DNA of 5,040 nt from Candidatus Delongbacteria bacterium (lineage in GTDB: Bacteria > Bacteroidota > Bacteroidia > Bacteroidales > ML635J-15): positions 1 through 5,040 of the forward strand of contig JAQIDD010000019.1 in the NCBI GenBank assembly GCA_027858215.1, written 5' to 3'. Below are positions 1 to 5,040 of this stretch, one piece after another. The position numbers were made by a program, and so were the translations under genes. The notes under the pieces are model-generated. The model worked only from the letters and a program-made list of their open reading frames with translations. It was not told the origin of the DNA and made no database searches. How positions within the stretch are numbered: position 1 is the stretch's first letter; every line of letters begins with the position of its first letter.

Positions 1-122
1 ATTTTAAGTAGTGTCACAATTCCGTCTGTTTAATTTCATAAAAGTATATTTTATTAAATAAACCACCAAATTATTACGCAGTTACTTTGTCAGAAAAGTA
101 GAAAATTACAAGGAGGGTGTTT
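1..122. other. Gene-free region downstream of ygiQ
   Basis: This is AT-rich sequence between the window edge and the stop codon of the minus-strand ygiQ gene. I see no credible coding region, tRNA or strong terminator. The purine-rich AGGAGG at about 111-116 (plus strand) looks like a ribosome binding site but has no start codon behind it. The only inverted repeat noticed is 6 bp, TACTTT at 83-88 with AAAGTA at 95-100. It is AT-only apart from one pair, so it is weak evidence for a transcription end. Confidence 0.6.
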
Positions 123-1871
123 TTATTTTTCTCTCTCTGATGGTAAGTGTAAGAGCAATACCCATTGTTGTTTTTTTTCTTTTACACTACGTGCAACTGC
201 TATCGTTTTTCCAGAATAAGGATCAATCCCGGTATAATACATGACCGTTGCCAATGTCATAGGGGTAGGCGTGAAATCCTGTGATTGTTCTGCCAAAATA
301 TGCTTCTGCATGACTTTTTCCTTCAGATTTTGCATATCCTGAAAGCTGCATCCCGGATGAGAACTGATGAAATAGGGAAGTAACTGCTGATTGAGTTTGT
401 ATTTGGCGTTTGTTTGACTGAAAAATGCATCCATTTCCAGATAGTGGTCAAAAGATGGTTTTCTCATGTTTTTAAGCACGTTATCTTCGGTATGCTCAGG
501 TGCCACTTTAAGCCTTCCACTCACGTGATGGCGTATTAGCTGTTCAAGGTATGTTAATGCAGTTTGCATATGCTTTTTACGGGATTTAAAAATCAAATCA
601 TACCGTATTCCACTGCCAATGCTGAGCTTTTTTACACCTGGTTGTTGACGTACTTTCTCATACAGGCTTACAAGGTTTGTATGGTCTGTGTTGAGATTAT
701 CGCATATCGAAGGGTAGATGCACGATGGCCGTTTACATTGCCTGCATTTCACAAGGTCAATGGGTTCCATGCCATACATGTTGGCAGAGGGGCCACCCAA
801 ATCAGTTATGTGCCCTTTGAAATCAGGCATGGATTTGATGTGTTGTACCTCTTTCATGATGGATTTTCCGGAACGGCTGCTGATAAAACGTCCCTGGTGG
901 GTTGCAATGGTACAAAAAGCACAAGCGCCGAAACATCCCCTGTGGATGGTAACGGAATGACGAATCATGGTATAAGCTGGTATTTCAGGCTTATCACGGT
1001 AGCGTGGATGGGAAAGGCGTGTGAATGGAAGCTTATAGATTTTGTCCATTTTTTTTGTACTCAGCCTCTTTTGGGCAGGATTGGTGACCACATATTTATC
1101 CCTGACAGGTTGTATCAGGGTTTTAACATCCAGGGCATTGGCATTTTTCTCGATGGTGACAAAATTTTCAGCAAATACCTGCTTGTCTTCTATGCATTTT
1201 TCATGTGATGCCAGTATGTTTGAATCCGGAATATCCGGGCGTCTGTTGCTGATATACTGCAGGTTGGGGATATTATGGATATCCTTCGGTTTGTTTTGGT
1301 CCAGGGCGTTGGCCAGGTAAACCACTGGGTATTCTGCCATGCCATACATCAGCCAGTCTGCGCCACTGCTGTATAATATCCCCGGCAACAATTTATCCTG
1401 CCAGTAATCGTAATGTGTAAATCGCCGCATTGATGCTTCGATGCCACCAATGACAACAGGGACATCCGGGAAAAGCTTTTTCAATATCCGGGTGTAAACC
1501 AGGCTTGGGTAATCAGGACGTGCCCCATGACGGTTTCCGGGGGTATAAGCATCATCATGACGCAGGCGTTTGAATGCCGTGTAATGGTTGACCATGGAAT
1601 CCATGTTGCCGGCAGAAACACCAAAAAACAAGCGGGGAGGGCCTAGTTTTTTAAAATCACGAAGGTCATCCTGCCAGTTGGGCTGAGGAATTACAGCTAC
1701 TTTATAACCTGATGATTCCAGCATTCGTCCTATCACTGCTGTGCCAAAAGAGGGATGATCAACGTAAGCATCACCGCTAAACAGGATAATGTCAGGTTGT
1801 TTCCAACCCAGGCTGTCCATTTCTTTCCGGCTGGTGGGCAAAAAATCTGCAGTTTTGTTTTCCACTTTCAT
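123..1871 (-). CDS. ygiQ: YgiQ family radical SAM protein
   Basis: This gene encodes a cytosolic radical S-adenosylmethionine protein of the YgiQ family (UPF0313). Members bind a 4Fe-4S cluster and cleave SAM to a 5'-deoxyadenosyl radical; the substrate is not known to me. Numbered from the chosen start (582 residues), the N-terminal YgiQ domain carries the family strings SGDAYVDHPSFG (about 32-43) and GGIEASMRR (142-150). The radical SAM CxxxCxxC motif is C313, C317 and C320, followed by DLGGPSANMYG at about 357. A second cysteine group (376, 379, 384, 390) and the RLKVAPEHTED segment (about 453) are also family-typical. The ATG at 1869-1871 is preferred over the upstream ATG at 1887-1889, because a promoter -7 element lies between them and homologues start just before the LPTSRKEMD-like segment. 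The C-terminus is shorter than in E. coli YgiQ, and an A8 run lies 17 codons before the stop (171-178). The frame used matches the family's EKxxQRALLQY-like end better than the alternatives, so I see no frameshift. It is transcribed divergently from the PEGA gene and is probably functionally unrelated to it. Confidence 0.95.
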   Translation of the reverse strand: MKVENKTADFLPTSRKEMDSLGWKQPDIILFSGDAYVDHPSFGTAVIGRMLESSGYKVAVIPQPNWQDDLRDFKKLGPPRLFFGVSAGNMDSMVNHYTAFKRLRHDDAYTPGNRHGARPDYPSLVYTRILKKLFPDVPVVIGGIEASMRRFTHYDYWQDKLLPGILYSSGADWLMYGMAEYPVVYLANALDQNKPKDIHNIPNLQYISNRRPDIPDSNILASHEKCIEDKQVFAENFVTIEKNANALDVKTLIQPVRDKYVVTNPAQKRLSTKKMDKIYKLPFTRLSHPRYRDKPEIPAYTMIRHSVTIHRGCFGACAFCTIATHQGRFISSRSGKSIMKEVQHIKSMPDFKGHITDLGGPSANMYGMEPIDLVKCRQCKRPSCIYPSICDNLNTDHTNLVSLYEKVRQQPGVKKLSIGSGIRYDLIFKSRKKHMQTALTYLEQLIRHHVSGRLKVAPEHTEDNVLKNMRKPSFDHYLEMDAFFSQTNAKYKLNQQLLPYFISSHPGCSFQDMQNLKEKVMQKHILAEQSQDFTPTPMTLATVMYYTGIDPYSGKTIAVARSVKEKKQQWVLLLHLPSEREK

Positions 1872-1876
1872 CCGGA

Positions 1877-1884
1877 CAAAAGTA
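1877..1884 (-). promoter_or_regulatory. Bacteroidota -7 promoter element for ygiQ
   Basis: Read on the minus strand this is TACTTTTG, a full match to the Bacteroidota TAnnTTTG -7 consensus. It ends only five bases before the chosen ygiQ ATG (1869-1871) and lies between that ATG and the alternative one at 1887-1889. If used, transcription would begin at or next to the start codon, giving a leaderless or almost leaderless mRNA and ruling out the upstream ATG. I found no convincing -33 TTG element. Confidence 0.5.
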
Positions 1885-1898
1885 ATCATTTATTGCCG

Positions 1899-1923
1899 CA
1901 GATTACACAGATTTTCGCAGATT
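1899..1923. repeat. Three spaced CAGATT units (intergenic repeat)
   Basis: CAGATT occurs at 1899-1904, 1908-1913 and 1918-1923, with spacings of 9 and 10 bases, inside a short CAGATT/ACACAG-rich tract. From memory, tracts of this kind are common between genes in Bacteroidota genomes. No function is evident. The tract lies upstream of the ygiQ -7 element and could affect either divergent promoter, but nothing in the sequence proves this. Confidence 0.55.
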
Positions 1924-1932
1924 AACCTGTGC

Positions 1933-1964
1933 CCATCACTCCATCTCTCCGTCTCTCCATCACA
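1933..1964. repeat. Tandem octamer repeat, four units of CCATCTCT type
   Basis: Four consecutive 8-base units can be read: CCATCACT (1933-1940), CCATCTCT (1941-1948), CCGTCTCT (1949-1956) and CCATCACA (1957-1964). The units are imperfect, so the array is aged or lightly diverged. It sits about 30 bases upstream of the -7 element of the PEGA gene. A change in copy number would alter promoter-upstream spacing by 8 bases, without touching the coding sequence if the start at 2028 is right. Confidence 0.7.
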
Positions 1965-1996
1965 ATCCGTGCAAATCATTCTTTTATTTCCCCAAA

Positions 1997-2004
1997 AATC
2001 TTTG
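1997..2004 (+). promoter_or_regulatory. Probable -7 promoter element for the PEGA gene
   Basis: AATCTTTG matches the TAnnTTTG -7 consensus at all positions but the first. It lies 23 bases before the ATG at 2028, which would give a 5' leader of roughly 15-20 bases. A TTG-like -33 box is not clear upstream. The same stretch recurs in diverged form before the next signal-peptide gene at 4983. There the G of the TTTG is a C, so that copy may be weaker. Confidence 0.45.
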
Positions 2005-2027
2005 TACTTTTACAACAAAATCAGGAA

Positions 2028-3863
2028 ATGTACAGATTTATTGCCATCATTACGTTGTTTTTTGCCTTGTCTGCGCCGGCACAAGACATTGCCGTAAAAT
2101 CTTTCCGCTGCCTGCCGCGTGATATGGATGCCAGGATTGCTCATCCTGTCACAGACCAGAATGGCGATGTGGCTGCCCTCATCAAAGTGGTGACTACCGA
2201 AACCGGTTTTAAATTTGAGGCCGGAACACTTGGTATTGTGAAAACCGAACAAAAAATAAGCGAAATCTGGGTGTATGTCCCTTACGGCAGCCGTAAAATC
2301 ACCATCAAACACCCACAGCTTGGAATTTTAAGAAATTACATTTATCCCGAAGCCATCAAAAAATCCACGGTGTATGAAATGGTACTGACCACCGGCAAAG
2401 TGGTAACTACCGTGGAAGAACCCGATATTGAAACCCAATGGCTGATCATAAAATCAAATCCAACTGGTGCAAATGTGTTTGTTAATGATAAACTGGCAGG
2501 AACCACCCCTTTTCAGCGGAAATTCAAAGAAGGCGAATTCAATTACCGCCTTGAGAAGAACCGTTACCACAACAAAGCCGGAAAAATTGAACTGTCCGGT
2601 GAACGCAAAACACTGGATCTGGAACTGAAACCAAAATTCGGCAATATACGGATTACCTCCACGCCAGAAAATGGCATGCAGATTTATGTGGATGACGAAA
2701 ATACCGGCGAAACCACGCCTGCTACTTTAGAGGAGGTATCCTCAGGGGAGCACCGGGTGAAACTTCAAAGCGAATGGTACCAGCCGCAAACCAAAATGAT
2801 TACAGTTAATGATGAGCAAACAACCAATGCTGAATTTAGTATGCAGCCCGCCTTTGCAAAACTAAGCATAACCGCAAAGCCCGATGCCGACATCCTCATA
2901 GATGGTGACAAAAAAACCACAGGTAGCTGGAGCGGCAGGCTTTTAAGCGGAATTTATACCGTAAAAGCTGAAAAAGCCAAATATTACAGCGAAGACAAGC
3001 AAATAGAAATTACCGCTGGAAACGATGAAACCCTCAGCTTTGAGCTAAATGGTAAAACAGGTAGCGTGGATGTAGTAACAATACCCATGGAAGCCACAGT
3101 TTATTTTGAAGGTGTAAAACAAGGCCTTTCTCCGCTTACCATTAAAGACAAACTCACAGGCAGCTATGATATCCGCTTAGAAAAAGAAGGCTACGGTACA
3201 GTTAGCAAAAGCATAACAATAAATGAAGACGAAACCGTTTCTGTTGAAGAAATTTTGGAAAAAAGTGTAAAAAACAAAAGTATCTTTACTGATACCCGCG
3301 ACGGCAAACCTTACAAAACCGTAAAAATAGGTAATCAAACCTGGATGGCAGAAAACCTGAATTATAAAACAAGCTATGGTAGCTGGTGTTACGATGACAA
3401 AAGCAGCAATTGTGAAAAATACGGCAGGCTTTACGATTGGGAAACCGCCAAAAAGGTGTGCCCTGATGGTTGGCATTTGCCATCAAAAAGCGAATTTGAA
3501 ACACTTTGGGAAAATGTTGGAGGTAAGGATTTACTCTTTGGTATGAATAATTCTTCTACTTTAGCTTATAAGAGCATACTGCCAGGTGGCAATAGCGGTT
3601 TTTCTGCACTTTTTGCCGGAAAACGAGAGAAAAATATTTATTACCTTGATGCAGGTTATTTTTGGTCTTCTTTTTCTCCTACTAACATGGCTGATTATGC
3701 AGATTGTCTAATTATAGGGCATTTTAATGATGCCGACTTTGGAACATGGTTTCGTAGTAGTGGAATGTCTGTACGATGCGTTAAAGATGAATTCCCATTA
3801 AATCAAAATCTGAGCTCGATAAGCAATAAAGGGTTTGAAGATTTTACGGAAACTGTAAAGTGA
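2028..3863 (+). CDS. Secreted four-PEGA-repeat protein with FISUMP domain
   Basis: The ORF is open from 1929, but the ATG at 2028 is preferred. It gives a typical signal peptide (MYRFIAIITLFFALSAPAQ, likely cut near residue 18 or 19), and the 33 codons upstream run through an intergenic octamer repeat and the promoter. The 611-residue product has an unassigned N-terminal beta-rich domain (about 20-130). Four PEGA repeats follow (about 138-202, 206-272, 277-341 and 345-411), with the usual pattern of a strand, xxVxVDG-like turn, G-xxP and E-x-Y. A Fibrobacter succinogenes major paralogous (FISUMP) domain covers about 417-586 and includes KIGNQTWMAENLNYKT, YGRLYDWETAKKVCPDGWHLPS and the closing SVRCVKD. 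PEGA repeats are common in surface proteins, and FISUMP is probably a binding module; no enzymatic role is indicated. After residue 586 a short linker reaches a TGA. The same frame continues after it into the FGE module, so this stop may be a nonsense mutation in a longer gene. The ligand is unknown. Confidence 0.85.
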   Translation: MYRFIAIITLFFALSAPAQDIAVKSFRCLPRDMDARIAHPVTDQNGDVAALIKVVTTETGFKFEAGTLGIVKTEQKISEIWVYVPYGSRKITIKHPQLGILRNYIYPEAIKKSTVYEMVLTTGKVVTTVEEPDIETQWLIIKSNPTGANVFVNDKLAGTTPFQRKFKEGEFNYRLEKNRYHNKAGKIELSGERKTLDLELKPKFGNIRITSTPENGMQIYVDDENTGETTPATLEEVSSGEHRVKLQSEWYQPQTKMITVNDEQTTNAEFSMQPAFAKLSITAKPDADILIDGDKKTTGSWSGRLLSGIYTVKAEKAKYYSEDKQIEITAGNDETLSFELNGKTGSVDVVTIPMEATVYFEGVKQGLSPLTIKDKLTGSYDIRLEKEGYGTVSKSITINEDETVSVEEILEKSVKNKSIFTDTRDGKPYKTVKIGNQTWMAENLNYKTSYGSWCYDDKSSNCEKYGRLYDWETAKKVCPDGWHLPSKSEFETLWENVGGKDLLFGMNNSSTLAYKSILPGGNSGFSALFAGKREKNIYYLDAGYFWSSFSPTNMADYADCLIIGHFNDADFGTWFRSSGMSVRCVKDEFPLNQNLSSISNKGFEDFTETVK

Positions 3864-3878
3864 ATTAATCTAGACATT

Positions 3879-4643
3879 GTGGCTGTACAAGCTGGAACAT
3901 TTCAAATGGGTTGCACCTCAGAGCAAAGCGATTGCGACGATGATGAAAAACCTACACATAGTGTTACGGTGGATGATTTTTATATTGGGAAGTATGAAGT
4001 AAGCATAGCTCAATTTAAGGCATTTATTGATGACACAGGTTATAAAACCGATGCGGATAAAGAGGGTTGGAGTTATCTTTGGAGAGGGACATGGGAAACG
4101 AAGAATGGTGCTAACTGGCTTAGTGATGTAAGTGGAAATACTCGTTCACAATCAGCGTATAATCATCCGGTTATTCATGTAAGTTTGAACGATGCCAAAT
4201 CGTATTGTGAATGGCTAAACCGAAAAACAGGTAAAACTTATCGTTTACCCACCGAGGCAGAGTGGGAATTTGCAGCCCGTGGGAGGTCTTCGCCAGGCTC
4301 AGCCACCACAACAAAGTATGCTGGCAGCGACAATATAGGTTCGGTTGCCTGGTATTCTGATAATTCAGATTGGAAAACTCATCCTGTTGGACAAAAATCA
4401 GCAAACGAACTGGGTATTTACGATATGAGCGGTAATGTGTGGGAGTGGTGCAGCGATTGGTATGGCGATTACAGCAGTGGTAGCGAGACCAATCCTAAAG
4501 GGCCATCAAGCGGCCCGCACCATGTTTTGCGCGGCGGCGGTTGGGGCTTCATTGCCGTGGACTGCCGTGTGTCGACTCGCTTCGACATCAATTCCGATTA
4601 CCGTAACGACTTTAGCGGTTTTCGTTTGGTTCTTGTCCCATGA
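3879..4643 (+). CDS. FGE-sulfatase-like (C-type lectin fold) module, probable DGR target
   Basis: The product is a 254-residue FGE-sulfatase/SUMF1-family domain. Landmarks are AGTFQMGC (5-12), DDFYIGKYEVS (about 32-42), HPVIHVSLNDAKSYCEWLN (96-114), YRLPTEAEWEFAARG (121-135), YDMSGNVWEWCSDWY (181-195) and the closing VLRGGGW...GFRLVLVP (216-254). The paired cysteines of true formylglycine-generating enzymes are not seen in the C-terminal core, so a ligand-binding scaffold is more likely than a sulfatase activator. The given start is a GTG with no Shine-Dalgarno sequence, no promoter and no signal peptide. The domain begins almost at residue 1. The frame is open back to 3864, directly behind the TGA (3861-3863) that ends the PEGA-FISUMP ORF, and that TGA is in the same frame. 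I therefore infer that this is the C-terminal part of one secreted protein split by a nonsense codon, or a re-initiating coupled gene. The last 40 or so codons look like a DGR variable region. The natural end is the TGA at 4641-4643. Confidence 0.8.
   Translation: MAVQAGTFQMGCTSEQSDCDDDEKPTHSVTVDDFYIGKYEVSIAQFKAFIDDTGYKTDADKEGWSYLWRGTWETKNGANWLSDVSGNTRSQSAYNHPVIHVSLNDAKSYCEWLNRKTGKTYRLPTEAEWEFAARGRSSPGSATTTKYAGSDNIGSVAWYSDNSDWKTHPVGQKSANELGIYDMSGNVWEWCSDWYGDYSSGSETNPKGPSSGPHHVLRGGGWGFIAVDCRVSTRFDINSDYRNDFSGFRLVLVP
4521..4640 (+). repeat. Candidate DGR variable region (VR)
   Basis: This is the C-terminal end of the FGE module. Constant framework codons (RGG-W, CRVS, R, YR, GFRLVLVP) alternate with clusters of codons ending in C or T: 4545-4553, 4560-4562, 4575-4577, 4581-4601 and 4605-4616. 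This is the pattern expected when AAC/AAT codons of a template repeat are changed at their first two bases by adenine-specific mutagenesis. By hand count G+C is about 59% over 4511-4620 against about 36% over 3961-4080 of the same gene. The FGE/C-type-lectin fold with a C-terminal VR is the standard DGR target arrangement. No template repeat is present in the window, so the boundaries are estimates, and homology could extend past the stop codon. Confidence 0.7.
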
Positions 4644-4681
4644 TTTGGTTGGTGGTTATCGGGCTATGCCTGCGAGCTTGC

Positions 4682-4712
4682 CCTCGTGAAATACGGAGTA
4701 AATTTCACGAGG
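4682..4712. other. Perfect 11-bp inverted repeat downstream of the VR
   Basis: CCTCGTGAAAT (4682-4692) pairs perfectly with ATTTCACGAGG (4702-4712) around a 9-base loop, starting 39 bases after the FGE stop codon. Two roles fit. It could be a transcription terminator, although no run of T follows. It could also be the DNA hairpin/cruciform that promotes target recognition just downstream of the VR in characterised DGRs such as the Bordetella phage system. The loop is longer than the 4-base loop of that example. Confidence 0.65.
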
Positions 4713-4758
4713 ATAGAGAAGAATGAGATTGCTTCAACAATCGAATAAAATAATAATA

Positions 4759-4773
4759 CCCAGCTTTGCGGGG
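4759..4773. other. Small imperfect GC hairpin
   Basis: CCCAGC and GCGGGG pair around a TTT loop with one A-G mismatch, in otherwise AT-rich surroundings. An ATTTT stretch follows about six bases later, so it could act as a weak terminator on the plus strand. The stem is short and the assignment is tentative. Confidence 0.3.
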
Positions 4774-4796
4774 TCGAAATTTTGTTAGGAATGAGC

Positions 4797-4823
4797 GCAA
4801 TATCAAGTTTGCTTGAATATTGC
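4797..4823. other. Inverted repeat with 11 paired bases and one bulge
   Basis: GCAATAT (4797-4803) pairs with ATATTGC (4817-4823). Inside it CAAG (4804-4807) pairs with CTTG (4812-4815) around a TTTG loop, leaving A4816 bulged. It lies 44 bases upstream of the short accessory-like ORF and could be a terminator, a transcript-processing structure or part of a DGR structural element. No T-run follows. Confidence 0.5.
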
Positions 4824-4866
4824 CGAATGACGACACAAAATCACTGAAAGTAAATAGTTTTAAAAT

Positions 4867-4983
4867 ATGCAAGAACAAATTTACAGTATTCCAGCCATCG
4901 ATAACAATGACGAATTGCAAAAAATGAATGCGTTTTTGCGAGGTCATAAAATTCTTTCTATTTTTATACCAAAATCAAGATAA
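4867..4983 (+). pseudogene. Truncated DGR accessory (HRDC-type) ORF
   Basis: This 38-codon ORF starts with ATG at 4867 and stops with TAA at 4981-4983. Its product opens with an IPAIDNNDELQKMNAFLRGHKIL-like N-terminus (the run IPAIDNNDELQK then MNAFLRGHKILSI). From memory this resembles the start of the small HRDC-type accessory protein encoded beside the reverse transcriptase in many DGRs, which is normally well over 100 residues. Similarity ends around residues 28-32, and the tail (FIPKSR) has no family character. From 4948 on, the DNA instead matches the leader of the PEGA gene. I infer that the accessory gene was cut by recombination with the upstream end of the next PEGA-family gene, or copied only in part along with the VR. 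The position right after a candidate VR supports the assignment. A short intact gene of unknown function is the alternative. Confidence 0.5.
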
Positions 4984-4985
4984 TG
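4948..4985 (+). repeat. Second copy of the PEGA-gene promoter/leader block
   Basis: Aligned with 1994-2030, this block agrees at 31 of 38 columns with one single-base gap, ending exactly at the ATG of each gene. Both copies share the AAAATCA segment just before the start codon and the TCTTT...TA...TTTTA core around the -7 position. Here the last base of the TTTG motif is C. The block overlaps the end of the truncated accessory-like ORF (its codons 28-38) and so marks the junction that cut it. Confidence 0.65.
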
Positions 4986-5040
4986 CACAGAATATTAGTC
5001 ATTATTGCAATATTTGTCTCTATTTCAGCCACAGCACAGG
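4983..5040 (+). CDS. Start of a second signal-peptide gene, partial, PEGA-gene paralogue
   Basis: Only the first 19 codons and one further base lie in the window; the gene runs off the right edge. The translation, MHRILVIIAIFVSISATAQ, is a clear secretion signal with an n-region arginine, a hydrophobic core and an ATA/Q-type cleavage site. Nine of its 19 residues are identical, position for position, to the signal peptide of the PEGA-FISUMP protein at 2028, and the preceding leader is also shared. I infer a tandem paralogue with the same N-terminal domain, probably again carrying PEGA repeats and a different C-terminal module. Its ATG overlaps the last base of the preceding TAA by one base, but its own upstream block suggests separate transcription. 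Confidence 0.7.
   Translation, partial: MHRILVIIAIFVSISATAQ

Larger units (their letters stand above)
4644..4866. other. Non-coding, hairpin-rich spacer after the VR
   Basis: These 223 bases separate the FGE stop codon from the short accessory-like ORF. No credible coding frame is present. The first 40 bases or so are relatively GC-rich and could include the end of VR homology (an IMH-like segment). The rest is AT-rich. It holds one perfect inverted repeat (4682-4712), one near-perfect inverted repeat (4797-4823) and a small imperfect one (4759-4773). Confidence 0.6.

Noticed and set aside
83..100. Inverted repeat as a ygiQ terminator
   Set aside because: The stem is only 6 bp and mostly A-T pairs, with no clear T-run in the minus-strand direction.
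564..1320. Several plus-strand ORFs of 80-214 codons inside the ygiQ region
   Set aside because: They lie opposite a complete, well-recognised YgiQ coding sequence, have no family-like features, and follow from its codon pattern.
1929..2027. Upstream start of the PEGA protein at 1929
   Set aside because: The extra 33 codons read through the octamer repeat and promoter and would bury the signal peptide, so 2028 is the better start.
2010..2312. Minus-strand ORF opposite the start of the PEGA gene
   Set aside because: It overlaps a gene with a clear signal peptide and domain structure, and its translation shows no recognisable motifs.
3177..3504. Two minus-strand ORFs opposite the fourth PEGA repeat and FISUMP region
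   Set aside because: They are shadows of the real plus-strand gene and resemble nothing known.
3655..3785. C-terminal part of the FISUMP domain as a second DGR variable region
   Set aside because: Codons there are AT-rich with mixed third positions, without the GC framework and clustered NNY pattern seen at 4545-4616.
4435..4689. Plus-strand ORF overlapping the end of the FGE gene in another frame
   Set aside because: It arises from the GC-rich VR patch in a different frame; the FGE frame holds the recognisable domain and ends at a typical GFRLVLVP terminus.
4705..4947. Minus-strand ORF across the post-VR spacer and short accessory ORF
   Set aside because: It spans hairpins and an opposite-strand ORF with better family character, and its translation is low-complexity and unrecognised.

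Overview
The window most likely comes from a chromosome of the phylum Bacteroidota. The signs are TAnnTTTG-type -7 promoter elements beside gene starts, start codons without a clear Shine-Dalgarno sequence, intergenic CAGATT and CCATCTCT-type repeats, and secreted proteins built from PEGA, Fibrobacter-succinogenes-major-paralogous (FISUMP) and FGE-sulfatase-like modules. No genus can be named from the sequence alone.

Layout. Positions 1-122 hold no gene. Positions 123-1871 (minus strand) encode a complete YgiQ-family radical SAM protein, the only housekeeping-type gene here. A 156-base divergent intergenic region (1872-2027) carries a -7 promoter element for each direction and two short intergenic repeats. 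On the plus strand, 2028-3863 encodes a secreted protein with four PEGA repeats and a FISUMP domain. It ends at a TGA. Directly after that TGA, in the same reading frame, comes an FGE-sulfatase-like (C-type-lectin-fold) module, 3879-4643, with no signal peptide and no ribosome binding site of its own. The two ORFs look like one 871-codon secreted protein cut by a single in-frame stop.

The last 40 or so codons of the FGE module have the hallmarks of the variable region (VR) of a diversity-generating retroelement (DGR). They are a GC-rich patch of clustered NNY codons inside an invariant framework, in the fold that DGRs most often diversify. A hairpin-rich non-coding stretch (4644-4866) follows. 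Next is a 38-codon ORF (4867-4983) whose start resembles the small HRDC-type DGR accessory protein but which is cut short. The cut coincides with a block (4948-4985) matching the promoter and leader of the PEGA gene at 31 of 38 aligned columns. This block leads into another signal-peptide gene (4983 to the window end) whose first 19 residues resemble those of the PEGA protein.

Interpretation (inference): this is one unit of a tandem family of secreted PEGA proteins whose C-terminal binding modules are swapped and, in the FGE case, diversified by a DGR. No reverse transcriptase or template repeat lies in the window, so this would be a satellite or remote VR target that carries only a stub of the accessory gene. 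The in-frame stop raises the question of whether the diversified module is still displayed outside the cell.
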